The notes under the pieces: generated by a model
The model's database searches: none
Told to the model about the DNA's origin: nothing
What the model saw: the letters and a program-made list of their open reading frames with translations, nothing else
Origin: Prevotellaceae bacterium
GTDB taxonomy: Bacteria; Bacteroidota; Bacteroidia; Bacteroidales; Bacteroidaceae
Direction of reading: 5' to 3'
Assembly: GCA_021153165.1 (NCBI GenBank)
Contig: JAGKTZ010000003.1
Span: forward strand, 1-64,000
Length of the DNA stretch: 64,000 nucleotides
Position numbers and translations under genes: made by a program
In this document: one piece after another, positions 17,944-27,062 of the stretch
Layout: every line of letters begins with the position of its first letter
How positions within the stretch are numbered: position 1 is the first letter of the stretch

Positions 17944-19245
17944 ATGAAACGAATCATAAGACTTTTTACCACAGCGTTAGCAATTGCTCTGACACTCCCC
18001 ACATATGCCCAAGAATTGCGCACCAGTTACTTCATGGAAAATTCACTTTTCCGCCATCAAATGAACCCAGCCCTACTGGAAGATCCCTACCTTTCAATCC
18101 TGACAGGCAATATCAATGTAGGAACTACAGGTAACATCGGCGCAAAAGACTTTATCTACGAACTGAAAGATAACCCTGACTACAAATATACAACGTTTAT
18201 GAATCCCACTGTGAATGCAGAGGAATTCCTAAACAAATTGCACAAAAACAATCGCGTGGATGCTTATGTCAACTTCAACCTGCTGTCTGTAGGTTTCAAA
18301 GCGTTTGGCGGCACAAACTTGATTGAAGCAAACCTACGTTCAAACACCAACGTAGCCTTACCCTACGAACTCTTTGAATTTGCTAAGACCACCGGTGCAA
18401 AAGAAGAATATGATTTGAGCCGATTCGGCGGTCGCTCGCAAAACTACCTGGAATTCGCCCTCGGACATGCCCACAATATCGGCCAGAAAGTACGCATCGG
18501 TGCAAAAGCTAAATTCTTGCTCGGCGTAGCATTTGCCGACATCAGCGCCAACCAATTCAAAGCGACACTGAACCAGGACAAATGGCAAATTCAGACCGAC
18601 GCACAGATGCATTTTGGTTATCTGGGCTACACACCAGCAGGTATGGGTCTCGCCGTTGACCTTGGTGTGACCTACAAGCCTACCCAGCACCTCACATTGA
18701 GTGCTGGCGTCACAGATTTGGGTATGATAAAGTGGAAGCCACTCAAGGGCACGTTCAAAAAGGAATTTACCTTTGACGGCTTCGAAGACATCAAAGTTGG
18801 CAACAGTGGCACAGGCAATAATATCGAGGACGAATTTGACCAAATCGCAGACGACCTGGAAGAACTGATCGAATACACAGACGAGGGAGAAGTTACCTTG
18901 ACACAAAACATCACACCCACGATCAACGCAGGTGTAGAATACGCTCTACCAACCTACGACAAACTGCGCTTTGGTCTGCTCTACACCAGTCGCATAGACG
19001 GCCTCTACACATGGCACCAAGGTATGTTCGCAGCAAATATTCGTCCTGTAAAATGGTTCGAACTCTCGGCCAACTGCGCCTACTCTAACACAGGATTTAC
19101 CTACGGCGGCGCGATAAGCCTAAAGGCTAAACACTTCAACTTCTACGTCGGCGCAGATCGCATCATCAGCAAAGTTTCAAAACAATTCATCCCGCTGGAT
19201 CACACCAACAGCAGCGTAAACGTAGGTATAGCTTTCCCATTGTAA
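17944..19245 (+). CDS. DUF5723-type outer-membrane barrel protein
   Basis: This 433-residue protein has a signal peptide MKRIIRLFTTALAIALTLPTYAQ cut after AQ. The region after it (YFMENSLFRHQMNPAL) is the pattern I associate with DUF5723, a family of predicted outer-membrane barrels in Bacteroidetes. Many alternating strands follow, ending SVNVGIAFPL. An acidic insert (NNIEDEFDQIADDLEELIEY) sits near residue 300 and may be an extracellular or periplasmic loop. The ATG at 17944 is the only start that opens with a normal signal peptide. It follows the large lipoprotein gene and ends at a strong terminator. The role is unknown. Confidence 0.75.
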   Translation: MKRIIRLFTTALAIALTLPTYAQELRTSYFMENSLFRHQMNPALLEDPYLSILTGNINVGTTGNIGAKDFIYELKDNPDYKYTTFMNPTVNAEEFLNKLHKNNRVDAYVNFNLLSVGFKAFGGTNLIEANLRSNTNVALPYELFEFAKTTGAKEEYDLSRFGGRSQNYLEFALGHAHNIGQKVRIGAKAKFLLGVAFADISANQFKATLNQDKWQIQTDAQMHFGYLGYTPAGMGLAVDLGVTYKPTQHLTLSAGVTDLGMIKWKPLKGTFKKEFTFDGFEDIKVGNSGTGNNIEDEFDQIADDLEELIEYTDEGEVTLTQNITPTINAGVEYALPTYDKLRFGLLYTSRIDGLYTWHQGMFAANIRPVKWFELSANCAYSNTGFTYGGAISLKAKHFNFYVGADRIISKVSKQFIPLDHTNSSVNVGIAFPL

Positions 19246-19286
19246 TAGTACGCTACGCATAATCACTGCACCGGCATAACAGGCAC

Positions 19287-19328
19287 AAGACCTTTGTTCG
19301 TCATTCGCACGAGCAAAGGTCTTTTTTA
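19287..19328 (+). terminator. Terminator after the DUF5723 gene
   Basis: AAGACCTTTG (19287-19296) pairs with CAAAGGTCTT (19314-19323), with an inner CGT/ACG pair, and is followed by a T run. Confidence 0.85.
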
Positions 19329-19349
19329 TATATAAAGGGGCGTAGAAAA

Positions 19350-19425
19350 AAGCCTTAATCTTTTTCAAAAAAACCTAAACCTTTTTTCAACAAGACGTCG
19401 CGAAATTTCAAAAAGATCTTGGTTT
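19350..19425 (+). repeat. Interspersed element, core copy 5
   Basis: The core AACAAGACGTCGCGAAATTT is at 19389-19408, preceded by AGCCTTAATCTTTTTC and AACCTAAACCTTTTTT words. It lies in the co-directional gap between the DUF5723 gene and metG. The stretch 19426-19580 holds nothing else that I recognise. Confidence 0.65.
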
Positions 19426-19580
19426 GTGAAATCGGCATCTCTCCCCGATCAAATTTCATCCCATCTGCGCCACTGGCGGCCTGTGCCAACGGATGCGGTG
19501 CGGCAGGTGTTTCTCGCACACTTTCGTAGTATCAGAAATCAAAAAATGTGTATAAAACTTACTATCTCGAAAGAAAAGCG

Positions 19581-19588
19581 TATCTTTG
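19581..19588 (+). promoter_or_regulatory. Promoter -7 box of metG
   Basis: TATCTTTG matches the -7 consensus, but the -33 position has no TTTG. A transcript starting near 19592 would exclude the earlier in-frame start at 19586 and supports the metG start at 19703. Confidence 0.5.
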
Positions 19589-19702
19589 CAAGTTGGAAAG
19601 GAGTGCTTTGGCTTATCTACGTTCTGCTTACTAATGGGCGCACTTTGTCAGAGCAAAGACATTTCTAAACTATTCATTTGTCAACAAAACAAACAATATA
19701 TT

Positions 19703-21745
19703 ATGGAAAAGAAATTCAACAGAACCCTTGTTACCTCCGCTTTGCCCTATGCCAACGGAGGTATTCACATTGGGCACTTGGCAGGCGTATATGTCCCCGC
19801 AGATATCTACGTGCGCTACCTCCGCTTGAAAGGCGAAGAGGTACTCTTCATCGGTGGTTCGGACGAGCACGGCGTACCCGTGACCATTCGCGCAAAGAAG
19901 GAAGGCATCACCGTACAAGAAGTGGTGGACCGCTATCACAACCTGATCAAGGACTCATTTGCCGAATTTGGCATCTCGTTTGATGTATACTCACGCACCA
20001 CATCCGACACGCACAAGAAACATGCTTCTGACTTTTTCCGCAAACTCTACGATACAGGCAAATTTGTCGAACTCGAATCTGAACAATTCTACGACGAAGA
20101 AGCACAAGAATTCCTGACAGACCGCAACATCAAGGGCGAGTGTCCACGATGTCACGCTGCCGACGCATACGGCGACCAATGCGAAAAATGCGGTTCGACC
20201 CTTTCTCCAGAAGAGTTGATCAACCCCTACAACGCTGCTACCGGCAACACACTGGTGAAGCGCCCGACAAGCCACTGGTACTTGCCACTCAACGACTATC
20301 AAGGATGGCTCGAAAAGTGGATATTGGAAGAGCACAAAGAATGGCGTCCCAACGTATATGGTCAATGCAAGAGTTGGCTGGACTTAGGATTGCGCCCACG
20401 TGCCGTAACACGCGACTTAAACTGGGGTATCCCCGTGCCTGTAGAAGGCGCCGAGGGCAAAGTACTCTACGTATGGTTTGACGCACCAATCGGCTACATT
20501 TCAAATACCAAGGAGTTGCTCCCCAATGATTGGGAGAAGTGGTGGAAGAGCGAGGATACCAAACTCGTACACTTCATCGGCAAGGATAATATCGTATTCC
20601 ACTGCATCGTATTCCCCACTATGCTCAAAGCAGAAGGTTCATATATCCTACCAGACAACGTACCTTCAAACGAATTCCTCAATCTGGAAGACGACAAGAT
20701 TTCTACGTCACGCAACTGGGCCGTATGGTTGCACGAATACCTGGTAGATTTCCCAGGAAAGCAGGACGTGCTCCGCTATGTCCTTACTGCCAATGCGCCT
20801 GAGACTAAGGACAACAATTTCACCTGGGCTGATTTCCAAGCGCGCAATAACAACGAGTTGGTAGCAGTATATGGTAATTTCGTCAACCGTGCACTGCAAT
20901 TGACCAAGAAGTATTATAATGGCGTCGTACCCCAATGCGGTGAACTCACTGCCTTCGATCAGGAAACTATTGACGAGTTCCGCAACATCAAGGCTAAGGT
21001 GGAATCATTGCTCGACGGTTACCGTTTCCGCGACGCTTTGAAGGAAACCATGAACATGGCACGTATCGGCAACAAATACTTGGCCGACAGCGAACCATGG
21101 AAGGTGGTGAAGACAGACCCCGAACGCGTGAAGACAATCATCAACGTATCGTTGCAAATGGCCGCCAATCTGGCTATCGCATTCGAAGCATTCCTCCCCT
21201 TCTCGTCTGCTCAATTGCGTCAGATGCTTAACCTCGGTACACTGACATGGGAAGATCTTGGCCGCATGGATTTGCTCCCTGCCGACCATCAGTTGGCTGA
21301 GCCTGCGTTGCTCTTTGAAAAGATAGAGGATGAGGCGATCGCTGCACAAATGCAAAGACTTGAAGATATCAAGAAGGCGAATGAAGCTGCAAACTATCGC
21401 GCAGAAGAAATTTTACCAGACACAGATTTCGACAATTTCTTGAAGTTGGATCTGCGCGTCGGCACCGTGTTGGCATGCGAGCGTGTCCCCAAGATGAAGA
21501 AGCTACTGAAATTCCAAATTGCCGACGGCTTGGAAAATCGCACCATCGTATCGGGCATAGCACAGCACTACGAGCCCGAACAATTAGTAGGCAAGCAAGT
21601 CTGCTTCGTTGCTAATTTCCCTCCACGTAAGTTCAAGGACGGATTGGTAAGCGAAGGCATGATACTCTCTGCAGTAAATGCTGATGGTACCCTGAGCGTG
21701 ATGACTACAGACCGCGAAGTGTTGCCAGGAAGCAAGGTGCAATAA
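19703..21745 (+). CDS. metG: Methionine--tRNA ligase
   Basis: This class I synthetase charges tRNA-Met, 680 residues. The HIGH motif appears as [18 protein letters not shown] near residue 17. A zinc-knuckle insertion follows ([17 protein letters not shown] near residue 147). The KMSKS region is the variant [12 protein letters not shown] near residue 330, as in many Bacteroidetes enzymes. The C-terminal 110 residues form a separate OB-fold tRNA-binding domain ([20 protein letters not shown]). The ATG at 19703 is preferred to an earlier in-frame ATG because of the promoter and because family members begin close to [15 protein letters not shown]. Length is normal. Confidence 0.96.
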   Translation: MEKKFNRTLVTSALPYANGGIHIGHLAGVYVPADIYVRYLRLKGEEVLFIGGSDEHGVPVTIRAKKEGITVQEVVDRYHNLIKDSFAEFGISFDVYSRTTSDTHKKHASDFFRKLYDTGKFVELESEQFYDEEAQEFLTDRNIKGECPRCHAADAYGDQCEKCGSTLSPEELINPYNAATGNTLVKRPTSHWYLPLNDYQGWLEKWILEEHKEWRPNVYGQCKSWLDLGLRPRAVTRDLNWGIPVPVEGAEGKVLYVWFDAPIGYISNTKELLPNDWEKWWKSEDTKLVHFIGKDNIVFHCIVFPTMLKAEGSYILPDNVPSNEFLNLEDDKISTSRNWAVWLHEYLVDFPGKQDVLRYVLTANAPETKDNNFTWADFQARNNNELVAVYGNFVNRALQLTKKYYNGVVPQCGELTAFDQETIDEFRNIKAKVESLLDGYRFRDALKETMNMARIGNKYLADSEPWKVVKTDPERVKTIINVSLQMAANLAIAFEAFLPFSSAQLRQMLNLGTLTWEDLGRMDLLPADHQLAEPALLFEKIEDEAIAAQMQRLEDIKKANEAANYRAEEILPDTDFDNFLKLDLRVGTVLACERVPKMKKLLKFQIADGLENRTIVSGIAQHYEPEQLVGKQVCFVANFPPRKFKDGLVSEGMILSAVNADGTLSVMTTDREVLPGSKVQ

Positions 21746-21835
21746 ATCACAAGGCAGGCGGTATAGCGTATATCCTAGATACTGTACACACTACAATCGT
21801 ATTATGTGATTTCGGAAGCAAACATATCATACCGC
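21745..21835 (+). other. Intergenic inverted repeats between metG and the M6 protease
   Basis: AATCACA/TGTGATT (21745-21751 with 21805-21811) and GCGGTAT/ATACCGC (21758-21764 with 21829-21835) interlock, so they could form alternative stems or a pseudoknot. Each stem is only 7 bp. Confidence 0.3.
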
Positions 21836-21878
21836 TCGCCATATATATTGAAAAAAGACCTAAACTAAAAATAAAAAA

Positions 21879-24422
21879 ATGAAAAGAATCTTTACCCTAG
21901 TATTGGCATTGTGGACCACAGCCGCAGCGTTGTTGGCCATTCCTGCCGACCCACGCCCACGCACCTTCAAGCAGGCCGATGGAACTACTATCACGTTGCG
22001 ATTGCGCGGTGATGAGTGCTTCCACTTCATGTCTACGCTCGACGGTATGCCCGTGGTAAAAAATCAAAACGGCTTCTACTGCTATGCCGAGGTATTGAAT
22101 GACGTACTTGTGCCCACAGCGGTGATCGCACACGATGTGGAAAAGCGCGGCGCAGAGGAACAATCTTTCGTAGACAACAAGAAGACTGCTGTACTCACAT
22201 CGTTGACCAAAATACACAACGAGGCGAAAGCGACACTCAACGCTCAGCGTGCAAAGCAGATGGCACAACAGCCAACACCCAACAAGGCGAAGTTTGAAGG
22301 TACTAAGCGCGGTCTCGTGATCTTGGTACAATTCAAAAACAGAGCAATGAGCGCTGCAGGTACCCAGGCAGAGTTTAACGATATGATGAACAAGCCTGGC
22401 TACGACCACCATGGCCACATCGGTAGTGTGAATGATTATTTCAAGGATCAAAGTTACGGCAAATTTGACCTCCAGTTCGACGTAGCAGGTCCAGTACAAT
22501 TGAAGTACGACTACTCTTACTACGGACAAGACAACAGCGACTCGGATATCGACATTCATGCCGGCAGTTTGGTCAAGGAAGCCATCCTAGGCGTAGATGC
22601 TGAAATCGATTTCTCTCAATACGACTGGAACAATGATGGCGAAGTAGATCAAGTGTATGTGATCTATGCTGGTCCTGGTCAGCACACTGGGGCAGAGAGC
22701 AGTACCATCTGGCCACACCAATTCTACTTGCAATACTCAGATGTACGCCAAAAGGTAAAACTCGACGGCGTGTACGTCAACACCTACGCTATCGGTAGCG
22801 AACTTCAATCACCCTACTCATCAGACTTGACCGGTATCGGTACAATGATTCACGAGTACACTCACTGTCTGGGCATCCCCGACTTCTACGACGTGCAATA
22901 CGGCGGCGGTTGGGGTTTGAATGTATGGAGTGTAATGGACGCTGGTTCGTACAACAATGATTCGCGTTGTCCCGTACCCTACACTGCACACGAACGTATA
23001 TTGGCAGGCTGGCTCGAACCAGTAGAACTCAATGCCGCTACTGTGGTGTCAGAGATGAAGCCTATCACCGAAGCACCCGAGGCATATATTATATATAACG
23101 ACGGCTACAGAAACGAATACTACCTCTTGGAAAACCGCCAACAAAGATCTTGGGACAAGTACTCTAAGGGTCATGGTATGCTGATTACTCACGTCGACTA
23201 CAGAGCTAAAGACTGGGCAGACAACACGGTGAATATTGATCCCAGCCACCAACGTATGACCATTATTCCTGCGGACAATTCGTATGGTGCTGGTTCTGGT
23301 TACACATCGGACTATGAATTGTCGGGCGACCCCTTCCCTGGCGTTTCTGGCAACACACAATTGACCGACAAAAGCAAGCCTGCTGCAAAGCTCTTCAATT
23401 CGAATATCGATGGCAGCAAGTTGATGCACAAACCTATCGAAAATATCAAAGAAAGCAAGGATGGCTTGATCACATTCTCCTTTATGGGTGGTGAACGCCC
23501 CGAAGCTCCCGTGGTTTTGGCAGAGACTAATGTTTCTGAAAACGCCTTTACTATCAACTGGGAAGCAGTAGAAAAGGCAAGCAGCTATACCGTAGAGTTG
23601 CGCGAACTGGCTGATGTCTTGCCCGAAGAAAACGCCCTCATCACAGAGTCTTTCGAACTCTGTATGGGTACACAGGACGGCGGCGATGGCGCTATGGACA
23701 TCTCAAGCATGATTGATGATTACACCTTGCAACCAGGCTGGAGCGGTTCACGCCTTTATGATAGCCCCTCACGCCTTAAGTTAGGTTCTCAACGCTTCAA
23801 TGGTGTGCTCACCACACCTTTGCTCAAGGCTCCCGAGGCTGGTGTTGCGACTGTCAAGTTTACACATAGCAACTACGGCACTTTGACTTCAATCGGTGCT
23901 ACCGTTGAGGTGGTTGACGCCAGCGGCGCAGTGCTTGCACAACAAAGCGTGAATTTGGAAGGCAAGTCTTACGTGCTCCATTTCGAAGGCATCACCTCCG
24001 ACTTTAAGGTAAGCTTGAAGCCCAGCGCACGTGCTTACATCGAAGACATGACCGTATACAATGGTAAGTTTACTACTGCCGACTTCGAAGAAGGCGGAAA
24101 CGACAGCAAAACTCAGACCTTCGAGGGTATTACAGAAACCTCGTACACCTTCACCGACCTCACCGCAAATCGCTACGAATATCGCGTGAAAGCTGTCAAC
24201 AAGGAAGGCGAATCAGAATGGAGCGAAAGTAAAAAGATCAACTTGAAGTCTATCGTAGAAGGCATCACCGCTGCACCAGTAGTGAGCGGATGGGCAGAAG
24301 TCTTCACTATGGATGGTCGCCGCGTAGGCGCGTTCAAGAGCAACCGCGCATTGCAACAATTGCCCGCTGGTATTTATGTCGTACGTCAAGCTGGCATGAC
24401 TCGCAAATATATTGTGAAATAA
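21879..24422 (+). CDS. Secreted M6-family metalloprotease with C-terminal sorting-like tail
   Basis: This zinc endopeptidase of the immune inhibitor A-like M6 family is 847 residues long. It has a signal peptide (LALWTTAAALLA), an N-terminal propeptide-like region, then the catalytic domain. The zinc motif HEYTHCLGIPD (HExxHxxGxxD) is near residue 325, followed by a met-turn-like WSVMDAGSYNN. A fibronectin type III-like domain near residues 545-770 is interrupted by a jelly-roll-like insert (SFELCMGTQDG...). The last 60 residues (VFTMDGRRVGAF...LPAGIYVVRQ...KYIVK) resemble a type IX secretion sorting domain. It is likely secreted to the surface to degrade host or dietary proteins. Confidence 0.88.
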   Translation: MKRIFTLVLALWTTAAALLAIPADPRPRTFKQADGTTITLRLRGDECFHFMSTLDGMPVVKNQNGFYCYAEVLNDVLVPTAVIAHDVEKRGAEEQSFVDNKKTAVLTSLTKIHNEAKATLNAQRAKQMAQQPTPNKAKFEGTKRGLVILVQFKNRAMSAAGTQAEFNDMMNKPGYDHHGHIGSVNDYFKDQSYGKFDLQFDVAGPVQLKYDYSYYGQDNSDSDIDIHAGSLVKEAILGVDAEIDFSQYDWNNDGEVDQVYVIYAGPGQHTGAESSTIWPHQFYLQYSDVRQKVKLDGVYVNTYAIGSELQSPYSSDLTGIGTMIHEYTHCLGIPDFYDVQYGGGWGLNVWSVMDAGSYNNDSRCPVPYTAHERILAGWLEPVELNAATVVSEMKPITEAPEAYIIYNDGYRNEYYLLENRQQRSWDKYSKGHGMLITHVDYRAKDWADNTVNIDPSHQRMTIIPADNSYGAGSGYTSDYELSGDPFPGVSGNTQLTDKSKPAAKLFNSNIDGSKLMHKPIENIKESKDGLITFSFMGGERPEAPVVLAETNVSENAFTINWEAVEKASSYTVELRELADVLPEENALITESFELCMGTQDGGDGAMDISSMIDDYTLQPGWSGSRLYDSPSRLKLGSQRFNGVLTTPLLKAPEAGVATVKFTHSNYGTLTSIGATVEVVDASGAVLAQQSVNLEGKSYVLHFEGITSDFKVSLKPSARAYIEDMTVYNGKFTTADFEEGGNDSKTQTFEGITETSYTFTDLTANRYEYRVKAVNKEGESEWSESKKINLKSIVEGITAAPVVSGWAEVFTMDGRRVGAFKSNRALQQLPAGIYVVRQAGMTRKYIVK

Positions 24423-24454
24423 CGCCTGCTCATTTAGAGCAAAACATCCTACAT

Positions 24455-24494
24455 AAAATTGGCATTCCATCAAATGGTGTGCCAATTTTCTTTT
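24455..24494 (+). terminator. Terminator after the M6 protease
   Basis: AAAATTGGCA (24455-24464) pairs with TGCCAATTTT (24480-24489), with an inner CCAT/ATGG pair, and is followed by CTTTT. Confidence 0.8.
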
Positions 24495-24598
24495 ACCTAA
24501 TTGGTGCAAGGCAAAGGATAAGAGATCTACACTGATACATTGATACAAAACAGATCACTATTGAGAAGCGTATCCCAGCAAATATCATTCGTCAAATA

Positions 24599-24630
24599 TT
24601 TGGCAGATTGAGCGGCTTTTATTTATTTTG
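24599..24630 (+). promoter_or_regulatory. Promoter of the M3 peptidase gene
   Basis: TTTG (24599-24602), a 20-nt spacer and TTATTTTG (24623-24630). One base of the -7 box differs from the consensus. Confidence 0.55.
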
Positions 24631-24676
24631 CAGAAGAAAGCATCTTTATGAAAAAACATAATAAATATAATAAAGT

Positions 24677-26770
24677 ATGAAAAGAGTAATTTTAGGTTTA
24701 GCTATGACCACAGCGCTGGCGGCGTGCGATTCTGCCGGCGGCGGTCGACTGATGCAGGATTCAGCGTTGCCATTTGGTGCACCTGAGTTTTCTAAGTACG
24801 AATCGGGAGAATATGAAGCAGCATTCATGGCAGCATTTGAGCAACAGAAGGCAGAGATTGACTCGATTGCGAATATCACTGAAGCGCCCACGTTCGACAA
24901 CACCATCGGTGCTTTGGAACAAAGCGGCAAGTTGCTGTCAAAAGTATCGGGCATCTTCTTCAATCTGAACGAGACCGACGCTGACGAAGTAATGAAAGAG
25001 ACTGAGAAGAAAATCATGCCCTTGATGACAGAACATGGTGCGTATATGACGATGAACGAAAAACTCTTCGAACGCATCAAGCAAGTGTATGACAACAAAG
25101 CTCAGATGAACTTGACACGCGAACAGGAAATGGTATTGGACAAATACTACAGAAAGTTCGTCAGAGGCGGTGCCTTGCTCAGCTCAGAGGACAAAAAGAA
25201 ATTCATGGAGATCGAGAAGGAACTGTCGATGGCCAGCATCCAATTTGGCGACAATTCGCTTGCAGAAACCAACGCTTTCGAACTCCACATCACTAACGAA
25301 AAAGATCTGGCTGGTCTGCCCGAAGGTAGCGTGCAAGCTGCCAAGGAAGAAGCACAAAACAGAGGCAAAGACGGGTGGGTATTCACACTGCAAAAGCCAA
25401 GCTGGACGCCATTCATGCAGTATGCAGAAAATCGCGACCTGAGAAAGCAGATGTACCTGGGCTACATCAATCGTGGCGACAATAATAATGCCAACGACAA
25501 CAAGGCACTGATTGCAAAAATCCTGAAACTCCGTCAAGAAAAGGCAAAGCTCTTTGGCTTCAATAGTTTTGCCGACTATCAATTGGAGGACAAGATGGCG
25601 GGCACTCCCAAAGCAGCCTACGATCTGCTGATGACTATCTGGAATGCAGCATTGCCCAAGGCGAAAGAAGAAGCTGCTGAATTGCAAAAGATGATCGACG
25701 AAGAAGGCGGAAACTTCAAACTCGAAGCATGGGACTGGTGGTACTACACCGAAAAGTTGCGCCAGAAGAAATATGCCCTCAACGAAAATGAACTGAAGCC
25801 CTACTTCTCGCTCGACAACGTGAGAAAAGGCTCGTTTATGGTAGCCAACAAACTTTTTGGTGTCAACTTCAAAGAAGTGGAAGGCATCGATATCTATCAC
25901 CCCGAAGTAAAAGTATTTGAAGTAACCGATACCGACAGTTCACACCTGGCTTTGTTCTACACAGACTACTTCCCACGCGCTACAAAGCGTGCTGGCGCAT
26001 GGATGAACAACATCGTGGAAGCTACAAACGTAGCAGGCGAAAACCAACGTCCGATGATCGTGAATGTGTGCAACTTCACACGTCCTGCAGGCAATACTCC
26101 CTCGCTACTCAACATTGACGAAACACGCACACTGTTCCACGAATTTGGTCACGCACTGCATGGCATGCTCACTATGGCTAAATATCCTTCGGTCAATGGT
26201 ACTAACGTAGCACGCGACTTTGTGGAATTGCCCTCGCAGATTATGGAGCACTGGGCTATCGAACCCGAAGTGTTGAAAATGTATGCTCACCACTATGAAA
26301 CAGGCGATACTATCCCCGACGAACTCATTGCCAAGATGCAAGCAGCTGGTTCGTTCAACTCGGGCTTCGAAACTGTGGAACTGGTAGCCGCAGCATTGCT
26401 CGATATGGAATTCCACATGGTGGAAGACTATAGCAACTTCGACGCAGCAGCATTCGAAAAGTCTGTAGCAGAAAAGATCGGCCTCATCCCACAAATCACC
26501 TTCCGCTATCGTGGTCCTTTCTTCAACCACGTCTTCAGCGGCGGCTATGCCGTGGGTTACTACAGTTACCTCTGGGCCGAAGTATTGGATGCCGATGGTT
26601 ACGAAGCTTTCAAGGAAAAGGGCGTATTTGACAAAGAAACTGGTATGAGTTTCCGCAAGAATATTCTGGAAATGGGCGGCAGCGAAGAACCTATGGAATT
26701 GTACCGTCGTTTCCGCGGAGCAGAACCCAATCCTCAAGCGCTGCTCAAAAACAGAGGCCTCATTGACTAA
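24677..26770 (+). CDS. dcp: M3-family dipeptidyl carboxypeptidase, lipoprotein
   Basis: This thimet-type zinc metallopeptidase removes C-terminal dipeptides, 697 residues. The signal peptide MKRVILGLAMTTALAAC ends in a lipobox, so the enzyme is probably anchored in the cell envelope. The catalytic motif HEFGHALHG lies near residue 487, with the downstream glutamate in the AANxxGxE-like region following as in peptidase-M3 enzymes. The C-terminal part includes GPFFNHVFSGGYAVGYYSYLWAEVLDADGYEAF, which is typical of the Dcp branch. Length is normal. It stands alone between two terminators and probably acts with exported proteases such as the upstream M6 enzyme in peptide use. Confidence 0.92.
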   Translation: MKRVILGLAMTTALAACDSAGGGRLMQDSALPFGAPEFSKYESGEYEAAFMAAFEQQKAEIDSIANITEAPTFDNTIGALEQSGKLLSKVSGIFFNLNETDADEVMKETEKKIMPLMTEHGAYMTMNEKLFERIKQVYDNKAQMNLTREQEMVLDKYYRKFVRGGALLSSEDKKKFMEIEKELSMASIQFGDNSLAETNAFELHITNEKDLAGLPEGSVQAAKEEAQNRGKDGWVFTLQKPSWTPFMQYAENRDLRKQMYLGYINRGDNNNANDNKALIAKILKLRQEKAKLFGFNSFADYQLEDKMAGTPKAAYDLLMTIWNAALPKAKEEAAELQKMIDEEGGNFKLEAWDWWYYTEKLRQKKYALNENELKPYFSLDNVRKGSFMVANKLFGVNFKEVEGIDIYHPEVKVFEVTDTDSSHLALFYTDYFPRATKRAGAWMNNIVEATNVAGENQRPMIVNVCNFTRPAGNTPSLLNIDETRTLFHEFGHALHGMLTMAKYPSVNGTNVARDFVELPSQIMEHWAIEPEVLKMYAHHYETGDTIPDELIAKMQAAGSFNSGFETVELVAAALLDMEFHMVEDYSNFDAAAFEKSVAEKIGLIPQITFRYRGPFFNHVFSGGYAVGYYSYLWAEVLDADGYEAFKEKGVFDKETGMSFRKNILEMGGSEEPMELYRRFRGAEPNPQALLKNRGLID

Positions 26771-26839
26771 GTTAAGAGGCTGACAAAGCCAAGCATATTT
26801 GACGTATAGGTACGGCTCACGTCCTGTACTACACCTATC

Positions 26840-26896
26840 TACCGACCGACGGTCTATGTCCCACAAAATGGGCTTGAACTGCCGGTCGGTATCTTT
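26840..26896 (+). terminator. Structured terminator after dcp
   Basis: TACCGACCG (26840-26848) pairs with CGGTCGGTA (26883-26891) and encloses a second small hairpin CCCA/TGGG (26860-26863 with 26869-26872). ATCTTTTG follows. The layered structure is larger than a plain terminator. Confidence 0.6.
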
Positions 26897-26999
26897 TGTC
26901 TCCAGTCGTCAAGCGAAGGGAAGGGTCACATTTTGCCTAATCTCAGTGCCCCAAAAGCATATGTCTGCCGCTCGGCAAGCAGTTTCATATCCCCCGTCC

Positions 27000-27030
27000 T
27001 TGGTGCGGCAGAATAAATGTGCTACTTTTG
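27000..27030 (+). promoter_or_regulatory. Promoter of the GH20 hexosaminidase
   Basis: TTG (27000-27002), a 20-nt spacer and TACTTTTG (27023-27030). It lies 32 nt before the ATG at 27063 and rules out the long upstream extension of the frame. Confidence 0.65.
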
Positions 27031-27062
27031 CAAAAGCAACAAACACCTATTATATATTATAT

